A stretch of DNA of 64,000 bases. Origin: Cardinalis cardinalis (lineage: Eukaryota > Chordata > Aves > Passeriformes > Cardinalidae). Position 1 is the stretch's first letter. Each line of letters opens with the position of its first letter. The DNA is taken from positions 3,007,123 through 3,071,122 of the forward strand of contig JACDOX010000015.1 in the NCBI GenBank assembly GCA_014549065.1. Reading direction: 5' to 3'. Both the position numbers and the translations under genes were made by a program. The notes under the pieces are model-generated. The model did not search any database. It was not told the origin of the DNA and worked only from the letters and a program-made list of their open reading frames with translations. Shown here piece after piece: positions 52,106 through 64,000 of this stretch.

Positions 52106-52695
52106 AGAATCATAGACTCACAGATTTGGAATTGTTTGGGATGGAAAAGACCTTTAACATCATCAAGCTCAGCTGTGAAATGATGCTGTCAGGCCGCCAT
52201 TAAGACATGTCCCTAAGTAGCACATCTACAAGTCTGTTAAATATCCCCAAGGATGGAGATTCCACCATTTCCCTGGGCAGCCTTTTCCAATGCTTGACAA
52301 CTTGTGCAGTGAAAAACCCTAATATCCAATCTAAACCTCCCCTGGCACAACCTGGGACTATTTCCTCTTGTCCTGTCACCTGTTACTTGTGAGAAGAGAA
52401 TAACCCTCCCCTGGCTTTCAGGTGGCTGTAGAGAGCAATAAGATCCTNCCTGAGCCTCCTTTTCTCCAGGCTAACCCTCCCAGCTCTCTCAGCAGCTCCT
52501 CTGAAGCACAAGACCTGTGCTTCAGACCTGTCACCACCTTCTTTGCCTATGTCTGGAAGTGCTCCAGCTCCACAATCATNTCAATGTCTTTCTTGCAATG
52601 AAGTCCCCAAACTGAAAAGGATTCAAGGTGCAGCTGCACCAGTGCCAGGTACAGGAGGACAGTCACTGCCCTGCTCCTGCTGCCACNCTCTTTCT
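52106..52695 (-). mobile_element. CR1 LINE, 3' end fragment
   Basis: The plus strand opens with the AGAATCATAGA motif that is the reverse complement of the CR1 3' terminal repeat. It continues through the usual CR1 landmarks: GGGATGGAAAAGACC, CCACCATTTCCCTGGGCAGCC, TTCCAATGCTTGACAAC, CTAATATCCAATCTAAACC, CTTGTCCTGTCACC, TTCTCCAGGCTAACC and GTGCCAGGTACAGGAGGAC. The element is 5' truncated, as nearly all CR1 copies are, with no open reverse transcriptase. Substitutions and a short insertion near 52180 show a moderately old copy. It lies about 1.8 kb upstream of the CLMN start codon. The right end is approximate. Confidence 0.88.
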
Positions 52696-55600
52696 CCTCT
52701 AACTCCTCTCTGCCAGCCCCAGCTGACCTGTGATGTTCCAGCTGTAATTCATTGTTCTTGCAGATGTCCCTAGAGCTAATTACTGCCTTCACCCTCCTCC
52801 CTGTCCTCCTGCAAGAGCTGCCCACCTCCACTCTCACGGTGTTTGAGGGTGCAGCCCACGTCACTGACATCTCCAGGCCTGCCGGGTGGCTGCACTTGAC
52901 CCGCACAGTCTGGGTCTCAGAGTCAGGCTGGGTTGAAGATGTAAATGATTAACGCTGTGAACACAGGGAAGTTAAAGCTTCCGCTTAGAGAGAGGAGAAA
53001 GGCATTAAACCATTCTTAGCTGGGAAAACACCTGCTCTGTGTTGCCCTGTGCAGTAGCAGAGGTTGGTGTGGTCAGGCAGCAGCACAGGCTGGGGCTGCC
53101 AGTTCCTCCTGTGCCAGTGAGGCAAAGGCAGCAGCACAGCAGCCTGCCCTGCTCCTGCCAGCGAGTCCGGCAGGACTTCAGCCTGGGCTTCAGCCCGCCT
53201 GCCGGGTCTGATCACTGTCTAGCCCAGCACAGCAATATAAGCTGCATCAGCCTCATCTTACGTGAGCACCATGGGCCACGAGGTGCTGTGGAAGGAAACC
53301 CTGATCCAGTTTCACTTAGCAGGTGTGCAGGGAGGCAGCAGCCATGTCACCTGCGTTTGTCCATACCAGACTTTCAGNTGGCTCTCCAGCACCTTTCCCC
53401 AGTCAGCTTTGTGGTTAGCAGAGGCCCTCATTTGTAAAACCTCATTTGAGATAATTGTAAAAAACATTGCCATATATGCAGAACCAAGTGCTCCAAAGTA
53501 GAAAGGTAAGCCTCTAAAGTTTAACAACATTGAAAAACTTCAAGATCAACAGGGCATCCTGTATAAACATTTTTCTTTAAGTTTTTTAGTTTTTCTCTGC
53601 AACCTGGGGTCTGTGAATCAGCTCAGCAAGAAAGTATGAAATCTCAAATTCTCATATAAAGCTAGAATACCAAATCTTATGTTAGTTGTTCTAAACTCTG
53701 TAAAGGCTTGTGGAAATTATCTGTGAAAATACTATATGCCTTCTAAGAAGTAACTGATTGTATGCAGTGAGGAGTAAAGAACTTCTCTTTAACAAAAAGT
53801 GATTTTAGATTTTATTCACAAAGTCCACTTGCCTTTTGATGTTAAAGGACTATTCTATAACTGAAAAAGCAGGTTAGATTTAATTGAGTCCCTTGGCTCA
53901 GACTTGTTACTTAGAGCAATGCTGTAAACACTTGGCAGAGACTCTGAACTATAATAGCTGGTCTATTAAAAAAAGAGTTTTGTCACATATGAGAAGGCAG
54001 AGAGTCTGATGTGAAGTTCATGGGGAACCTACCACTCTTCTGCATTGCCTTTATCTTTTTTTTTAGTGTATGCAGAATAAGGATGTTAAAAAGCTTTTAG
54101 TTTCCCATCCTTTGCCTATCTTACCAGTGAGTGATTTANTGAGTTGAATTCTCAGTTGGAGAAGAAAGTTTACACTCGAAGGTTTGTAATAGTAGGGACA
54201 AAGACATCAGATTCTACAGCTCAGCTTTGTGCCTGTCCAGATGGAGAATCCTTGTGATTCCTACTCAAATAGCAAGAGAAAGTATCTGACACAAAGGAAG
54301 CTATTTCTGAAATTAAGGAAGATATTTATGCCATTGTAGCTAATTTGTTTAGCCTTTGTAAACAGAGTTCTCCATATGAACAGTCATTCTAGAAATGGAC
54401 TTTTTCCTGCTTTTGTTTAAAATAGTTCCAGACCAATGGTGACCAGAAAAAGATATTGTCTTTCTTGAAATAGGTGAAAATATTTTGCATTTCAACCCAA
54501 ATCTCAGAGAAGTGTAACTTCCTGTCCAGCCATGCCTCAGCCATCCATGGCTGCTCAGACCAAAGAGCTACAAAACCAACTTTCCACAGATCCTTTCTAG
54601 ACCTCCCTCTGCCTACATTCCCAAAACATCCTTGTNGAGTGCCATGGTCTGCAAGGTGTTTCTCTGCCCATGAGAAACAGTGCTTTGGGAAAGGTGGTGG
54701 GCATTTGGGTCCTGCCCCTGCCCTACTGGCATTGTCCTTGAGTGCTTCTGCCTTGTTAAAGGGGCTGCAGAGTGTGTGAGGACCTCACTCAACTTTTAAC
54801 CCTTTTTCTGAAGGCTTACAGGAAGAGGACTGAAAATGGATGCTGTCTTACCCTATAGCTGAATGAGAAAAAAGGAGGAAAGGTAAAGTGTGTAACACAG
54901 GAAAGTAATCCACATTCTTATTTAACTCTTGTATTTTACAGATACATTGCAACCCAACTTGAGTGGTCACTCTATTTTAAGGCAATAATCATGCCCCTGC
55001 AAGTCTCCCCAAGATTTTATTTTCCTTCCTTAGCCCACATCTGAAATACTGAGGAGGGCCAGTGCAGAGAAAAGACTCATTAGCTCTCCCAGATGAATAG
55101 GTAAGCAAAGATTTATTTTCTATTACCCTGTCTGACAGCAGCCACCCCATAGTCTGGCTCTTCTGCCCACACACATGTAAACAATGGGAGAGGTACCATG
55201 TAAAACAGACTTTCAAAGCAAAACACAAAAAAAGGAGAGAAAAAGACAGTCTAATTCAACCAAGTTAAGAGGAGACACTGAGATAATATAAATGAAGAAA
55301 ATGAATACCAGCTGAGAAATANGAGTGTTGTGTCCCACTAGACCCATCTTCCTCTTAGTCCCTTTCAGATGGTAAGAGGAGAGGTGATGATACTTGGCCA
55401 TGCCTCAGTGTACCACTGAGCAAATTGACAAACTCTGGGTGTTGAGCAGCCTCCCTGTGCTGTGTCTCCTCCTTCCTTGACTCCCAGAAGTCCACCACGT
55501 CGGCCACCCTGATGAGCCACAGTGATTCACAACAACTGGTGCCACACACTGGCAATAAACAGACTATGGAAATTGCTGGAAGGTCTTTATGTGCTCTGTA

Positions 55601-57504
55601 TGGGTTTCATCACACGGTCCATGAATAATGCCAGGAGTTACAGTGGCTTCTGACTTGGAAGGTGAATTTGTTTTGTTTGCTTGCTACCAAGGTAAATCTT
55701 GTTTGGACTGACTTAGTAACGAAATCATTTGGTTATTTCCAAATCTGGGTCTTTTGGGGTGATGGGGTGGGATCACAGGGACAGCTTTCATGTGCTAGAG
55801 CTGTAGAGGTGAGTTCCTTCTGATTCTTCATCAGAACAGCTGGTGTGGTGGAAGCAGGGTTGTGTGGGTCACTCTCAGTCCTCCCCCTTTTGGTTTTCCA
55901 TTTTTTTGGTAACTGTGGTTTATTTTAAGGTGATTTATTGAGAACATATGTGCTGTATTTGACAGAGGCAGTGGGAAAGGCTGTTTTCTGGCCTTCAGGC
56001 TGTTTTTTTTTACATTCAGTTTGGTTTTCTGCTGTTCTTCCATGCAGATGAAAGCTGGAAGAAAAGGAGAATAGTTATGTAAAACTCATTTGAATATTAT
56101 GTACTTGTGGAGCTGATTTCTTTTCTGTTGCCATGAGCCTTTCATTCAAAATCTCCCCTTACTGGGGCAAAACCCTTCCTTGATTCAGAGAGGAATTGAC
56201 ACAGAAGAAGTTCTATCTAGGTTTTAGAAACTTGTTTGTTATTTTTTCCTTTTTATTCTGCTTCTATTTCCCTTCTGTTTCTGATGGATGCGGGATGCAC
56301 TTGTCTCATCCATGTGACAGTATTGTGTAATTCTGCCCCTTTGAGCCTGACTTGCTCTTACTCATCTGTGACCAGCTGAATTCAGGACCTTCAGATTCCC
56401 TTCTGTGTGCTCCAGAACGCTCTGAAGGTTTGTTTCCCCAGTAGATACTGAACAAAGGTTGCAATGTTTACCAGTAAAGGGATCATTTGTCCAGCTCTAG
56501 AGGCTGTGTACCNCCCTAAAGGCCAGGAAAAGACCAAAGAAGCAAAACTTTCACCTTGGGAGCATCTGAGCATCTCCTAGGAGTTTCCATCTCTTCAGAA
56601 TTCGCTCCCCTAACATGATTTTCATGGTTTCATTCTGTCTGGTCTCCATGCNAAGGTAGAGAGGCCAGCCTGGTGCAAGCAGTGCCTTAAACANTAACCC
56701 AGGAAACGCAGGAGCCAGTTCTGTGTCAGGGCTCCCTGACACAGAAGGAGAGAGGGACAGCAGTGGCTTGGTGTGTGGGTGTCTCTGCNGATGGTGGTGG
56801 TGGCAGAAGGGTCCTGCAGAGCAGTGAGAGCTGGTGAAGGTGTGCAGGAAGAAGCAATCCAGCTGGATGCTGCTCAGGGGTGGCCAACCCTGCACAATGT
56901 TCAGCTTCAGGTCACCCTGGCTGGCCTGGTTACCTTCTTCTGCCTGAATTACCTTGGTTAGAGAAACTTGTGGTACATTCATTGTGGACCCCAGAGGTAC
57001 AAGTCAAGGCCTCTGCAGTAGTACTTTCTGGCAAAGACTATTTCTGGACATAACTACAAACATTTAATGTGGGGTAAATTATAAATCAGCCTTCTNCAGC
57101 ACCAACTAAAAATGAATGCTTCAAGTGAAAATGGAGATTGNCTGGTCTGTTTTTTACCCCATCAATATTAGGATTGGAAGCATGGCATCAGGTAATTATT
57201 AGTGTTCAAGCACTGCAGTTTCTGTATAAACAATGCTAACATTGCTGACTTTTATACACAGCTTTCCATCTGCAGATTTCAAATCTCTTGTATATTACAA
57301 TTTTCTGTAATTGCCTGGCATAACCTGTCTGAAACAAAATCTACAAGCCCTGAAATAATATTTGATATTACAGAAAACAACCAGTATATTTTTGCAATAA
57401 AATGTTTGTGGAGGAATGAATTATGTGTGATCTATTCTGCGTACTTCACCATAGTAACAAAATGAATTGGTTTCTTAGAAGCCAGCAAGCAAGAAGGCTT
57501 CTTT

Positions 57505-57519
57505 TGAACTGCCTGACCT
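57505..57519 (-). promoter_or_regulatory. DR3 nuclear-receptor motif (possible vitamin D receptor element)
   Basis: The minus strand reads AGGTCA GGC AGTTCA, two consensus RGKTCA half-sites in direct repeat with a 3-base spacer. That is the arrangement bound by VDR/RXR in known elements. It is about 7.2 kb upstream of the CLMN start. Chance occurrence in 64 kb is possible. Confidence 0.35.
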
Positions 57520-58068
57520 CTTTCACAACACTGGAGATGTCAAATATTCTTCAAATGCAACATTCAGCTAAACTGCCTGTCAATGCAGCACCCTTCTGAA
57601 GCAATTCAACCTTTTCCTATTTGTTTGTTTCTGTTTGAAGAAGNAGTTTCAATTTTACATCCAATGTAAAGTCAGCTTGATTGTGAAAGAAATGTGAGAA
57701 GAGCTTCCTTCCCTGACCTTCCCAAACATTATTAGCTTGGAAAGTAACAGAAATATATAAATGCTTCAAGTGGAGGGACTGTACCCTGTAGCTGATAAAT
57801 AAACTGANAATTTTTTGAGGTAAGAAATGGGTGATTCCGATGCATAACCTGCCAGACAGAGGCTTTTGCAGTATGAGATGCACTCACTAATGATTCCAAG
57901 CTCTTTCAGAGCAGGCATTTTCAAACCTTACTTATATTTCACTGAATTTTTAATGTNGCAGTTCTGCCAGAAGCCTCTGAAAATAAGGAGAATTAAAACC
58001 CATCAGTCATTCCTTAGCAGAANGAAGTTGATGAGTTAGAAAGTTTCTCTTTATCGTGTTTCAAAGTG

Positions 58069-58077
58069 TGACCTTGA
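58069..58077 (-). promoter_or_regulatory. Extended nuclear-receptor half-site TCAAGGTCA
   Basis: An exact match to the monomeric ERR/SF-1 type site on the minus strand. A single 9-base match carries little weight. Confidence 0.2.
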
Positions 58078-60321
58078 GAAGTGCTAAGAATGTCCTTGTG
58101 GTGCCTATAGAGGCAGTTTAGAAGTCGTGTTTGGTGGTATTTCACCTGAGCACAGTTAACTGTCAGGGTTTGTCATCCTCTAACCAATATGCCCTTAAAT
58201 ACTAATCANCTTACAAGNCATGTTAGAGATCACACAGTGGAGNCTTTACTTAAGCAGGTTTTGATGTCCTTGCTTTGCTGTGCTCAGCAGGGCTGGTTTG
58301 GAGAGCAGCACCCAGCCAGGAGGTGTGTCCAGTGAGAGGGGGCTGCCTGGTTCCTTCTGCTCTATTCTTGTCCTCTTTTCCAAAATGCATTTTCCAAATC
58401 GAGCTCTGGATTTCAAACCCATCCTTTAAACAGAAAAATCTAGAATCTGGAGAGAAAAAACCAGCAATATCTTGTGGGTATGGAGTACCAAGAAGAACTT
58501 TCTGTGCTCAGTTTGTAGGTGTTGGTGTGTGCATGAGCATAGCAATGCAGGCTGAAATGATGACTTGCCTGTGGTTCAGTACAGGGGTTTTATTAATGTT
58601 GCCTTTCCCCGTGTCCAACCTCCCTCTGCATCACCCAGCCCCTCCTGTATCACAGAGATGGGTTCAGGAGATAAAAGGGATGGATTTTTATGTATTTATG
58701 CATTGTTTTCCCTCTTACAGTAACTTCTTTGCAAAAAATGAACAACAGTTAACGAGGAAGGCAGAAGTATGAGGCATCCTCACTTAAGTCAGCTTTGATG
58801 GAAATGTTTGTACTTTGCTTCTGAGAGAGGTTTAGGAATACATCTATTTATGTTGCAGCTCCCTTGACTTGAAGTGGCAGATGATCATAGATACCACAGT
58901 ACAAAATTCAGCAGTTCTAGTTTGAGTAGAAATTTTGGAGATTGAAANTACCCTTTAATTCTCCCCTTCAAAGAGCCCAGAAAAGGCATTTGGTGCAATC
59001 TCCTACCTCTCAAAACCAACANAGTTGCAAGTGATGGGTTTGAATGGAAGTCCCAACAGCAATATTTATCTCCCGAACTGCTGAGATAAAAATCTGACAA
59101 ATTTCCCAATTTTGTTAAGTTCTAGTAAGACTGCCAAAAGGTCCAAAACTTGAAAATCAAAGATTTTCTTTCTCATGNTTTTATACAAGTCAATGGCTTA
59201 TCCCATTTATCCAAAAGAAGAAGAACTATTATGGAACTATTATGGGAGCATTTTGAGATTCCAGAATGAGGTAAAATTGTGACCACATATATGCACACTG
59301 GAGAGCTCTGCCTTTTGTATTCAGTGGCTTTTACCAGTGGTAAAAAAACCTACAGAACTTGTTACATTTTATTGCATAACTGATTTTAAAATATGTATAT
59401 GTCCAGGAGCTCTTTCCTATGATCAACGGTGAGAAACATCCCTGAAGTGTTTGATGTAGAGGCAAACTGTTCAGGGCTCTTCACATACACAGTTAATTTT
59501 CTTCCTAAGAAGAAAACACCAGGCCTTAAGGGGTTTTAAAATGCACTGGGGACAAGAAAGACAAAAACCAATGGGCAGAAGCCGAAGCCAAGATGAATCC
59601 AAATGAGGAGATTTTAATAGTGAGTCAGTCATCCAGAGAAATGATGATTTGCCAACTCTTAATTTCTTCAGAGAGAGAGCGTGCCTTTCTAGAAGATGTG
59701 CCATACTAACAGTACACTTTATTCAAAAGTGGGTTAATTGTGTGAAGTATAATGACTTGTAAAATACAAGCTGTATCAGAGGATCTGCCTAATGGTCCTT
59801 TGCCTTTATTTTTGTGAGGTTTATCTTAAAAGAGTATTGCTTTTCTTTTCGTTTTTCCAGCTCTTGCACAGACTAGGTCAAAGTATTTTAATTCCATTCC
59901 TTACAGGTTTCTACCTTGGAAAATGAAGCCATTGAGCAAAGCAAAAGTCATAACAGCAGCTGTGAAGTGATAACAGTTTGCAGTTAGTGCTCAGCCAGTG
60001 GGAACTAATTCACTCATTCACAAAGCTACAAAGCTGCCGTCAGACGCATTTTTTGGTNGCTATCACACGGATTGTGATTAGATCCACTGACAAAGGTGAA
60101 TGGTTTGATAGTCATAATTTAATCCTCTTCTATCAATTCAGCAAGGCAGTCACTAAATCACACAGTTCATTTTGGCGAGGTTATCCTGAATTTATAGTCA
60201 ATGCCACGACATTTGAAAATACATGTTGCTAGATGGTTGTTACAGCACAGTTCATGCCCGTGTGTGTACCTGACCTGAATGGCCTCTGTGCCAAAGGCGT
60301 GTATAAAATTATCATGTATGT

Positions 60322-60337
60322 ACCTGTATATACAGGT
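60322..60337. repeat. Perfect 16-bp palindrome
   Basis: ACCTGTATATACAGGT equals its own reverse complement. Confidence 0.7.
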
Positions 60338-61344
60338 GTATGGAATTAATCAATATGGGGGTAAACAGAAGAGTGTTGTTGGTGGAACATGAGCATGTGA
60401 ATGTCTGGTTTACTCAGNGCTGTTTCTGCGAGTCATACACATCTGTGCACAAGAAGCTACTGCCTCCTGCTCCTCTTATGTAACTTCATAAAGACTCTTA
60501 ACATTGACATGGTATCTGCAAAGAGAGGAGCAGAGAGTCAGTGGGTGCCCTGTTACCAGNTGATACTTGTCAAGAGCTCATCTTCCCCATTCAGATGTGT
60601 TCNGAGAGTTAAAACACAAATATTGACACACCTACAAAACATTATCAGCATCATTCACTCAATTGAGAGCANCTAAATTTGAAAAGTCTGGATATTATTT
60701 TGGCTTTGGCTGTGGCTTAGGGCATACATGATCATATGTAAGTCACTTAATTTCTCTGAATTCATATTATCTTATTTATAGGACTGGATGCTCTTGGTTT
60801 ACTGTGCCCTATTTCTCCCAGTTCTTGTGAGCTGCTATATTCATGTTTCTTCATGTGGAGGTAGTTTCAGGAAAGTATGTGGTTTCATTATTGCCTGTAT
60901 AAATAGAAAGCAATGCTTGTATTTTGGCTAGCAAAAGTGAAGCAGCAGTGATCAGAGTTTTTATTTGTGCATGTTTTAAGGTAGGGTATCAGATATACCC
61001 TTGTTCAGTTCTCTTTTATGTCTTCTTTTCNAGTATCTCAGTTGGTACTGCATGTGCTTAACCCCTCTGTGATCACTAGGAATGGTTCCAAAGTTCTTAA
61101 NCTAAGGCTGTCAGTGCAGGGAAATGGTGTAATCACTCCAGATTATGGAAAGAGCTACAAACCCAGTACCAGAAATTCTCAGATTTCTTCTCATTGCTGT
61201 TGCAAAAGATATTTTCTTATAAGTCCCTTTCCCTGTCAGGAAAAAAATTTCTGGGAGCGATGAAATATGGTTCTGCTCCAATATTGGAGGAAACCTAAGA
61301 AAACATGCTGCAGTTGTATCCTAGAGGTGAAAGGGACAATCAAT

Positions 61345-61367
61345 CAAACAAACAAACAAACAAGCAA
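61345..61367. repeat. (CAAA)n microsatellite
   Basis: About five units of CAAA/AAAC, ending in AAGCAAAG. Confidence 0.85.
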
Positions 61368-61816
61368 AGTTGTGCTTATTGCTCTGAGACATCTCATAAT
61401 TTCTGAGCTGATTTCAATTATTTTTGAACATCTGCAGGCACAGGGATGCTCTGCCTTTCCTGAACAGCTGAACGGATGATATATCAGTTTTAAATCGGTC
61501 CCCAGCTGATAGGGAAAGGATTGCAATCTGCTTAATAGTGTCGTTGCTGCAGACAAGTAGATGTCCTTTCTGAAGGAAGAATATTGGGAATGCTTTCCTG
61601 AGCCAAAGGAGACAGGCCTGCAGCCACTGGTTCTGTCTGGGAGCCCCATGTCGTGTGTGCAGACTCAGCCTTGCAAATACAGCCACTGTCAGCTCTCACC
61701 TCATGCATTTCACGTGCTGTAAAAGCCCCAGCTTTATTCCTGCCCTGGTCCTCAACTTCTGCCAGCGCCTCTTTCTCGAGCAGCTGGAGCAGTAGCACAC
61801 AATGCACAACATAACA

Positions 61817-61831
61817 CCTCTCTCTCTCTCT
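61817..61831. repeat. (TC)n dinucleotide repeat
   Basis: A short run of about seven TC units. Confidence 0.85.
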
Positions 61832-61997
61832 GCTTCTTCCCACAGACCAGCCACTGAGCACTGCTCAGGAGCCATGAGCACCCAGCTCGAACAATGTAAA
61901 TTCTATGGGAGCTCGTTGTTTTTGTAAAGATCGCATGCAATCTGTTGCCAAGCAGCCTACACAAATATTTAAAGCCTGCCTCTTTCTTCACACAGTT

Positions 61998-62030
61998 AAA
62001 AAAAAAAAACAAACCAAAACAAAAATAACA
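61998..62030. repeat. A-rich tract
   Basis: A run of A with scattered C (AAAC, AAACC). It could be the decayed tail of a retrocopy, but no recognisable body is attached. Confidence 0.7.
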
Positions 62031-63743
62031 AGAGCTTTTACTTTGTAAAGGCTGAGGCGGAATTAACCTCTTCCTGCACAAGTACCAGGCACTGGCATGA
62101 TGAAATTCTTGACACGTCCATGCATTCCATGGGGGTGGTGCTGGAGAGGACTTGACTTGGAGGCTGGCTTTGTATTTATATATGTATTGTTATATATTTT
62201 ACCAGTACAAGATAAGTCTTTCNAATTCCCTCTTTTCTTGAGAGGTAACATTTTTCTGGCTAACCCTATTATAAGTACGGAATTTCTAAGGATCGCCTCC
62301 TCATCCCAAATATCTCCAAGGTCCAGGCCCACCTAGGAAGAATAGCCACATCTGATCATGTTTTCTCTCTTCCTTCATTCCTGCTGTCATTGACATCTAA
62401 ACACATGCTCAGCTGCTTTGCTGAAATAATCAGACAGGAACAATGTCCATTCTGTAAAAATGTTATAGGAGTGCCAGCTCTAGATTTCTGTGTAGAACCT
62501 TGGAAGTAGACACATACTTAAAAATACTTGTTATTATTTTTGCTCCTATCACAGTTCAGTCTCATCAATATGAGTTATCAGGCTGGGTTTTTTTGTCCCT
62601 GGGAACAGTGTCCAGGCACGGAGCTGTCTAGTCAGGCAAGAGTTATCATCAGTATCACACTGGAGAGACTTCATGAAAAAACAGACCAAGTNCAAACATA
62701 AGCAATGGCTGGAATCCCAGCAGCTCTTTTCCATAGGAACAGGCCTTCATACAGTATGTACCTTTGTGTGTGCAACTGCAATACTCAGGAGTCATTTCCC
62801 AGCCAAATGAAGCCTTTATCAGTGACTCCAGGGCCTGATTGCCAAGGAGACATCTATGATCTGTGAGGAGTGAGGATTATGAAGGTAATTAACATGCCTC
62901 TAAGATCTGCCTCAGAAGTTTGCCATTCACTCATGCCATACATATCTATCCCATAAGAAAAAGACTGTTTTCAGGACATTTTCTCACCACCATTTCTTGC
63001 ATTTGATTTCTGAGGTTCACTTATTATTCTCCTTTTTGAAGCCAAAGTTTCACATTCAGAGCAGAACCACATAAATGTGATCTGAGCTCCCTGAAGTTGT
63101 AAAATTTCATGATACATCTCATACAAGATCTAAATCAATGCCTCCAAACTGATTTTATAATTGCCTCAAACACCATTTAGTATGGCCTGACCTATTTTTG
63201 CTAGACAAACTTTAAAACTGGTTGGAAAGTATCCCCATTTTAGCAATGACCTTGTTATTTCTAACCAGGTCTCGATCCCATAATATCTATTAATTATAAT
63301 AATTTCCCTCAAAATGTCACTTCTCCACATGTTCATAAGGATGAAAAATCCTGCACCTTGCCTAACTAAGGTAGAGCTGAAAGACCTTGTTGTGGTTTCT
63401 TGTTGTGGCTTTCTGTAAAAATGCAAATACCTACAGCTAATGTGCCACAATGAGATTATCAGGGTGGTAACATCAATTATATGCATAACTGTTTTCTGCA
63501 TCGAGACATTAATGTGTAAAAGCACAAACAATTTTCAATATTTATCTTACCTTTAAATGTATTTACTGACTGTGCTTTACTATATTCCTTCTGTGAGAAC
63601 CATAGACCAGTAGACAAGTTTTTCTCTTGTTGCCAGTTTGCTTCACCTGTGGTTCTCGTGCATTGCCAATGAGATCTGCAGTACACACAAATGAAAAGGA
63701 TCATTTAAACTCAGGAGCAACTGAAAGTAACCAAGTAAGAGTG

Positions 63744-64000
63744 ATTTAGAATAATTTGGATTGGAAGTGACCTTTAAAGGTCATTTGGTCCAAACTCTCT
63801 GCAATGAGCAGGGACAACTTCAACTGGATCAGGTTGCTCAGAGTCTAGTCCAATTTAGCCTTGACTGTTTCCAGGAATAGGGCATCCACCCACATCTCTG
63901 GGCAGCCTGTGCCAGTGTTTCACCACCTTCAGTGAAAAAATTTCTTCTTTATAGCTAGTCTAAATCTACCTTCTTTTGGTTTGAAATCATTACTCGTTGT
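63744..64000 (-). mobile_element. CR1 LINE, 3' end fragment running off the window
   Basis: The plus strand shows the reverse complement of a CR1 3' end: TTGGATTGGAAGTGACCTTT, GGTCATTTGGTCCAAACTC, GAGCAGGGACAACTTC, CAGGTTGCTCAGAG, GGGCATCCACC, CTCTGGGCAGCCTGTGCC, CAGTGAAAAAATTTCTTC and AGTCTAAATCTACC. It is cut by the window edge, so the full length is unknown. It includes the perfect palindrome TGACCTTTAAAGGTCA at 63768-63783. Confidence 0.9.

Larger units (their letters stand above)
52696..63743. other. Intergenic 5' flank of CLMN
   Basis: About 11 kb without a supportable exon. It holds the DR3 motif, short repeats around 61.3-62.0 kb, and a non-repetitive block at 59.98-60.32 kb that might be a conserved element. 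In other vertebrates the next gene upstream of CLMN is a nesprin gene (SYNE3), but none of it is visible here. Confidence 0.5.

Noticed and set aside
55525..55555. Retroviral primer-binding-like TGGTGCCACAC
   Set aside because: Only a few bases match, with no LTR on either side and no internal viral sequence.
1..64000. CRISPR arrays, bacterial operons, integrons or toxin-antitoxin loci
   Set aside because: Nothing of the kind is present. Spliced exons, CR1, SINE and LTR remnants and a CpG island show a vertebrate nuclear genome.

Overview
This is vertebrate nuclear DNA, most likely from a bird and probably a songbird. The signs are CR1 LINE tails, a short SINE with a tRNA-Ile-like head joined to a CR1-like tail (a design I know from passerines), a solo endogenous-retrovirus LTR, spliced coding exons separated by tens of kilobases, and one sharp CpG island in otherwise AT-leaning DNA. 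There are no bacterial operons, CRISPR arrays or dense ORFs. Many isolated single 'n' calls look like ambiguous or heterozygous consensus positions, not assembly gaps.

One protein-coding gene can be supported, and only in part: CLMN (calmin), on the minus strand. Coding exon 1 (50271-50352, 27 codons plus one base) lies in the CpG island at about 49.7-50.8 kb. Coding exon 2 (166-227, 62 bases) is at the far left edge. Both have good splice signals, their phases fit (phase 1 joined to phase 1, completing a Val codon), and together they give the calmin N-terminus running into the first calponin-homology domain. The rest of the gene lies off the left end. About 50 kb of the window is therefore CLMN intron 1, and 1-165 is the start of intron 2.

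Layout by region: 1-165 intron 2; 166-227 exon 2; 228-50270 intron 1, holding a (GATG)n microsatellite (10.9 kb), a GC-rich minisatellite cluster (18.7-19.0 kb), a minus-oriented solo LTR (about 21.9-22.3 kb), a diverged inverted repeat pair (25.8/26.2 kb), a SINE (28.8 kb), a 13-bp tandem array of GGGTCA half-sites (29.85 kb), an older repeat fragment (33.5 kb) and an A-rich tract (42.1 kb); 50271-50800 exon 1, 5' leader and promoter; 50.8-64 kb the 5' intergenic flank, with a CR1 fragment (52.1-52.7 kb), a near-ideal DR3 nuclear-receptor motif (57.5 kb) and a second CR1 running off the right end.

I see no undescribed multi-gene system. The items most worth a second look are regulatory or repeat-derived: a same-strand LTR inside the intron with its own TATA box and polyadenylation signal, the DR3 motif, the triple GGGTCA array, the inverted repeat pair, and possible conserved non-coding blocks. 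All other ORFs of 60-384 codons appear to be chance open frames in intron, intergenic or CpG-island DNA.
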